NCBI RefSeq assembly: GCF_000828615.1
Contig: NZ_AP012273.1
Location: 2,418,001-2,482,000 of the forward strand
Reading direction: 5' to 3'
DNA from: Thiolapillus brandeum
GTDB taxonomy: Bacteria; Pseudomonadota; Gammaproteobacteria; Chromatiales; Chromatiaceae
Length of the DNA stretch: 64,000 bases
Shown here: piece by piece, positions 63,205 through 64,000 of the stretch
How positions within the stretch are numbered: the stretch's first letter is position 1
Layout: the number at the start of each line of letters is the position of its first letter
The notes under the pieces: model-generated
Database searches by the model: none
The model's input: only the letters and a program-made list of their open reading frames with translations
Told to the model about the DNA's origin: nothing
Made by a program: the position numbers and the translations under genes

Positions 63205-64000
63205 ATGAAGATTCTTTTTGCCGCAAGCGAAGCCTATCCCCTGGTCAAGACCGGTGGTCTGGGAGACGTGATCCATGCCCTGCCCCGAGCCCTGCAGCAA
63301 CAGGGCCAGGACGTCCGGGTCATACTGCCCGCCTACCGTCTGGTACTGGAACAAATCAGTGACATGCGCATCGCCGGCTGGCTACGGGTACAAGGTGCCA
63401 GCCGCATTCACGATGTGCGCATCCTGGAAACCCGGGATCACCACCTGGGAGTGCCTCTGCTGCTGGTGGATGCTCCGGATCTGTTCGACCGCCCGGGCAG
63501 TCCCTATGTCCATCCGGATGGTTACAACTGGCACGACAATGCCGACCGCTTCTCGGTATTTTCCCGAGCCGTGGCACAACTCGCCTCCAGCAGCGACATC
63601 CTGGACTGGAAGCCGGACGTGGTACACGCCCATGACTGGCAGACAGGCCTGCTGCCCGCATTGCTGAAGCTGGTGCCGGATGCCCCCGCCAGTGTGTACA
63701 CCATTCACAACCTTTCCTACAGTGGCGTCTTTTCCCACGAGGAATTCAGCCATCTGCATCTGCCTTCGGAATGGTGGTCCGCGGAAGCCCTGGAATTCTT
63801 TGGCAACTTCTCCATGCTTAAAGGAGGCATCGTATTCGCCGACCGGGTCACCACCGTCAGCCCAACTTATGCCCAGGAGATCCAGACACCTGGCTTCGGC
63901 TACGGCTTTGACGGAGTGCTGCGCGCCCATGCTCACAAGCTCAGCGGCATCCTCAACGGCATCGATCAGGACATCTGGAACCCGGCCACGGATCACTACC
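63205..64000 (+). CDS. glgA: Glycogen synthase (3' end outside window)
   Basis: 265 residues seen. The N-terminus MKILFAASEAYPLVKTGGLGDV has the KTGGLGDV loop that binds ADP-glucose (Lys15). It goes on with PDVVHAHDWQTGLLPALL, YTIHNLSYSGVFS and the DRVTTVSPTYAQEIQTPGFGYGFDGVL stretch of GT5 synthases. It adds glucose from ADP-glucose to glycogen. Nine bp after glgB. The C-terminal GT domain lies beyond the window. Confidence 0.96.
   Translation, partial: MKILFAASEAYPLVKTGGLGDVIHALPRALQQQGQDVRVILPAYRLVLEQISDMRIAGWLRVQGASRIHDVRILETRDHHLGVPLLLVDAPDLFDRPGSPYVHPDGYNWHDNADRFSVFSRAVAQLASSSDILDWKPDVVHAHDWQTGLLPALLKLVPDAPASVYTIHNLSYSGVFSHEEFSHLHLPSEWWSAEALEFFGNFSMLKGGIVFADRVTTVSPTYAQEIQTPGFGYGFDGVLRAHAHKLSGILNGIDQDIWNPATDHY

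Overview
The window reads as a stretch of chromosome from a gammaproteobacterium. The evidence is the complete tolQRAB-pal-cpoB cluster joined to yebC-ruvCAB and ybgC, a type 1 gshA, a Prc-type periplasmic protease, an E. coli-like OxyR with Cys199/Cys208, and RuvC/RhlE/Uup family members. Rubrerythrin, hemerythrin, an Fnr-like regulator, TRAP transport and glycogen storage fit a lineage that meets changing oxygen, such as a sulfur-oxidising Chromatiales-type organism. That placement is inference, not a database result. No phage, IS transposase, CRISPR array or rRNA was seen. Coding density is high and many genes overlap by 1-11 bp in operons.

Layout. 1-4.4 kb: a PAS sensor whose 3' end lies outside the window (-), then an RDD membrane protein and a secreted glycosidase-like protein (+). 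4.4-10.7 kb: rhlE (-), a YaiI-family protein (+), and an operon pabB / membrane-anchored TAXI receptor / pyk (-). 10.7-18.2 kb, all (-): a TRAP transporter dctPQM followed 12 bp later by oxyR, then rubrerythrin / Fe-S oxidoreductase / DUF3501, then a secreted protein of unknown function. A four-element OxyR-type operator sits just upstream of a putative promoter for rubrerythrin. 18.6-20.9 kb: hemerythrin-like protein (+), WYL regulator plus nucleoside deaminase (-), tRNA-Lys. 21.0-30.4 kb, all (-): yebC-ruvC-ruvA-ruvB-ybgC-tolQ-tolR-tolA-tolB-pal-cpoB-queE-queC.

30.7-38.8 kb: a block lying between yebC and aspS, with a MarC-family protein, a CHASE2-GGDEF cyclase paired with a LysM-FecR secreted protein, a DUF971/MoaD-like fusion without the usual C-terminal Gly-Gly, a YheT hydrolase and a 53-residue membrane protein, then aspS and an FmdB zinc ribbon. 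38.9-46.0 kb: a small conserved protein, an SDR, an operon mazG-nudix-prc-gshA (-), and a DUF123 protein that shares its start codon with mazG on the opposite strand. 46.1-52.0 kb (+): an ECF sigma / putative anti-sigma / small exported protein / DUF3106 operon, the DUF1800-DUF1501 pair, and a secreted three-repeat SLH protein. 52.1-54.8 kb: uup (-) and a Crp/Fnr regulator (+) with an FNR-type box in front of it.

54.9-64.0 kb (+): a glycogen/alpha-glucan cluster pgi-glgC-GH57-malQ-glgB-glgA (glgA runs off the window). Together these take fructose-6-P to glucose-6-P, make ADP-glucose, polymerise and branch it, and remodel alpha-glucans.

The leads I rate highest are the OxyR operator at the rubrerythrin promoter next to oxyR, the DUF971-MoaD fusion lacking Gly-Gly, the orphan membrane-anchored TAXI receptor, and the Fnr-like regulator that lacks one expected cluster cysteine but keeps an FNR-type recognition helix and box. 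I did not find a clearly new multi-gene system.
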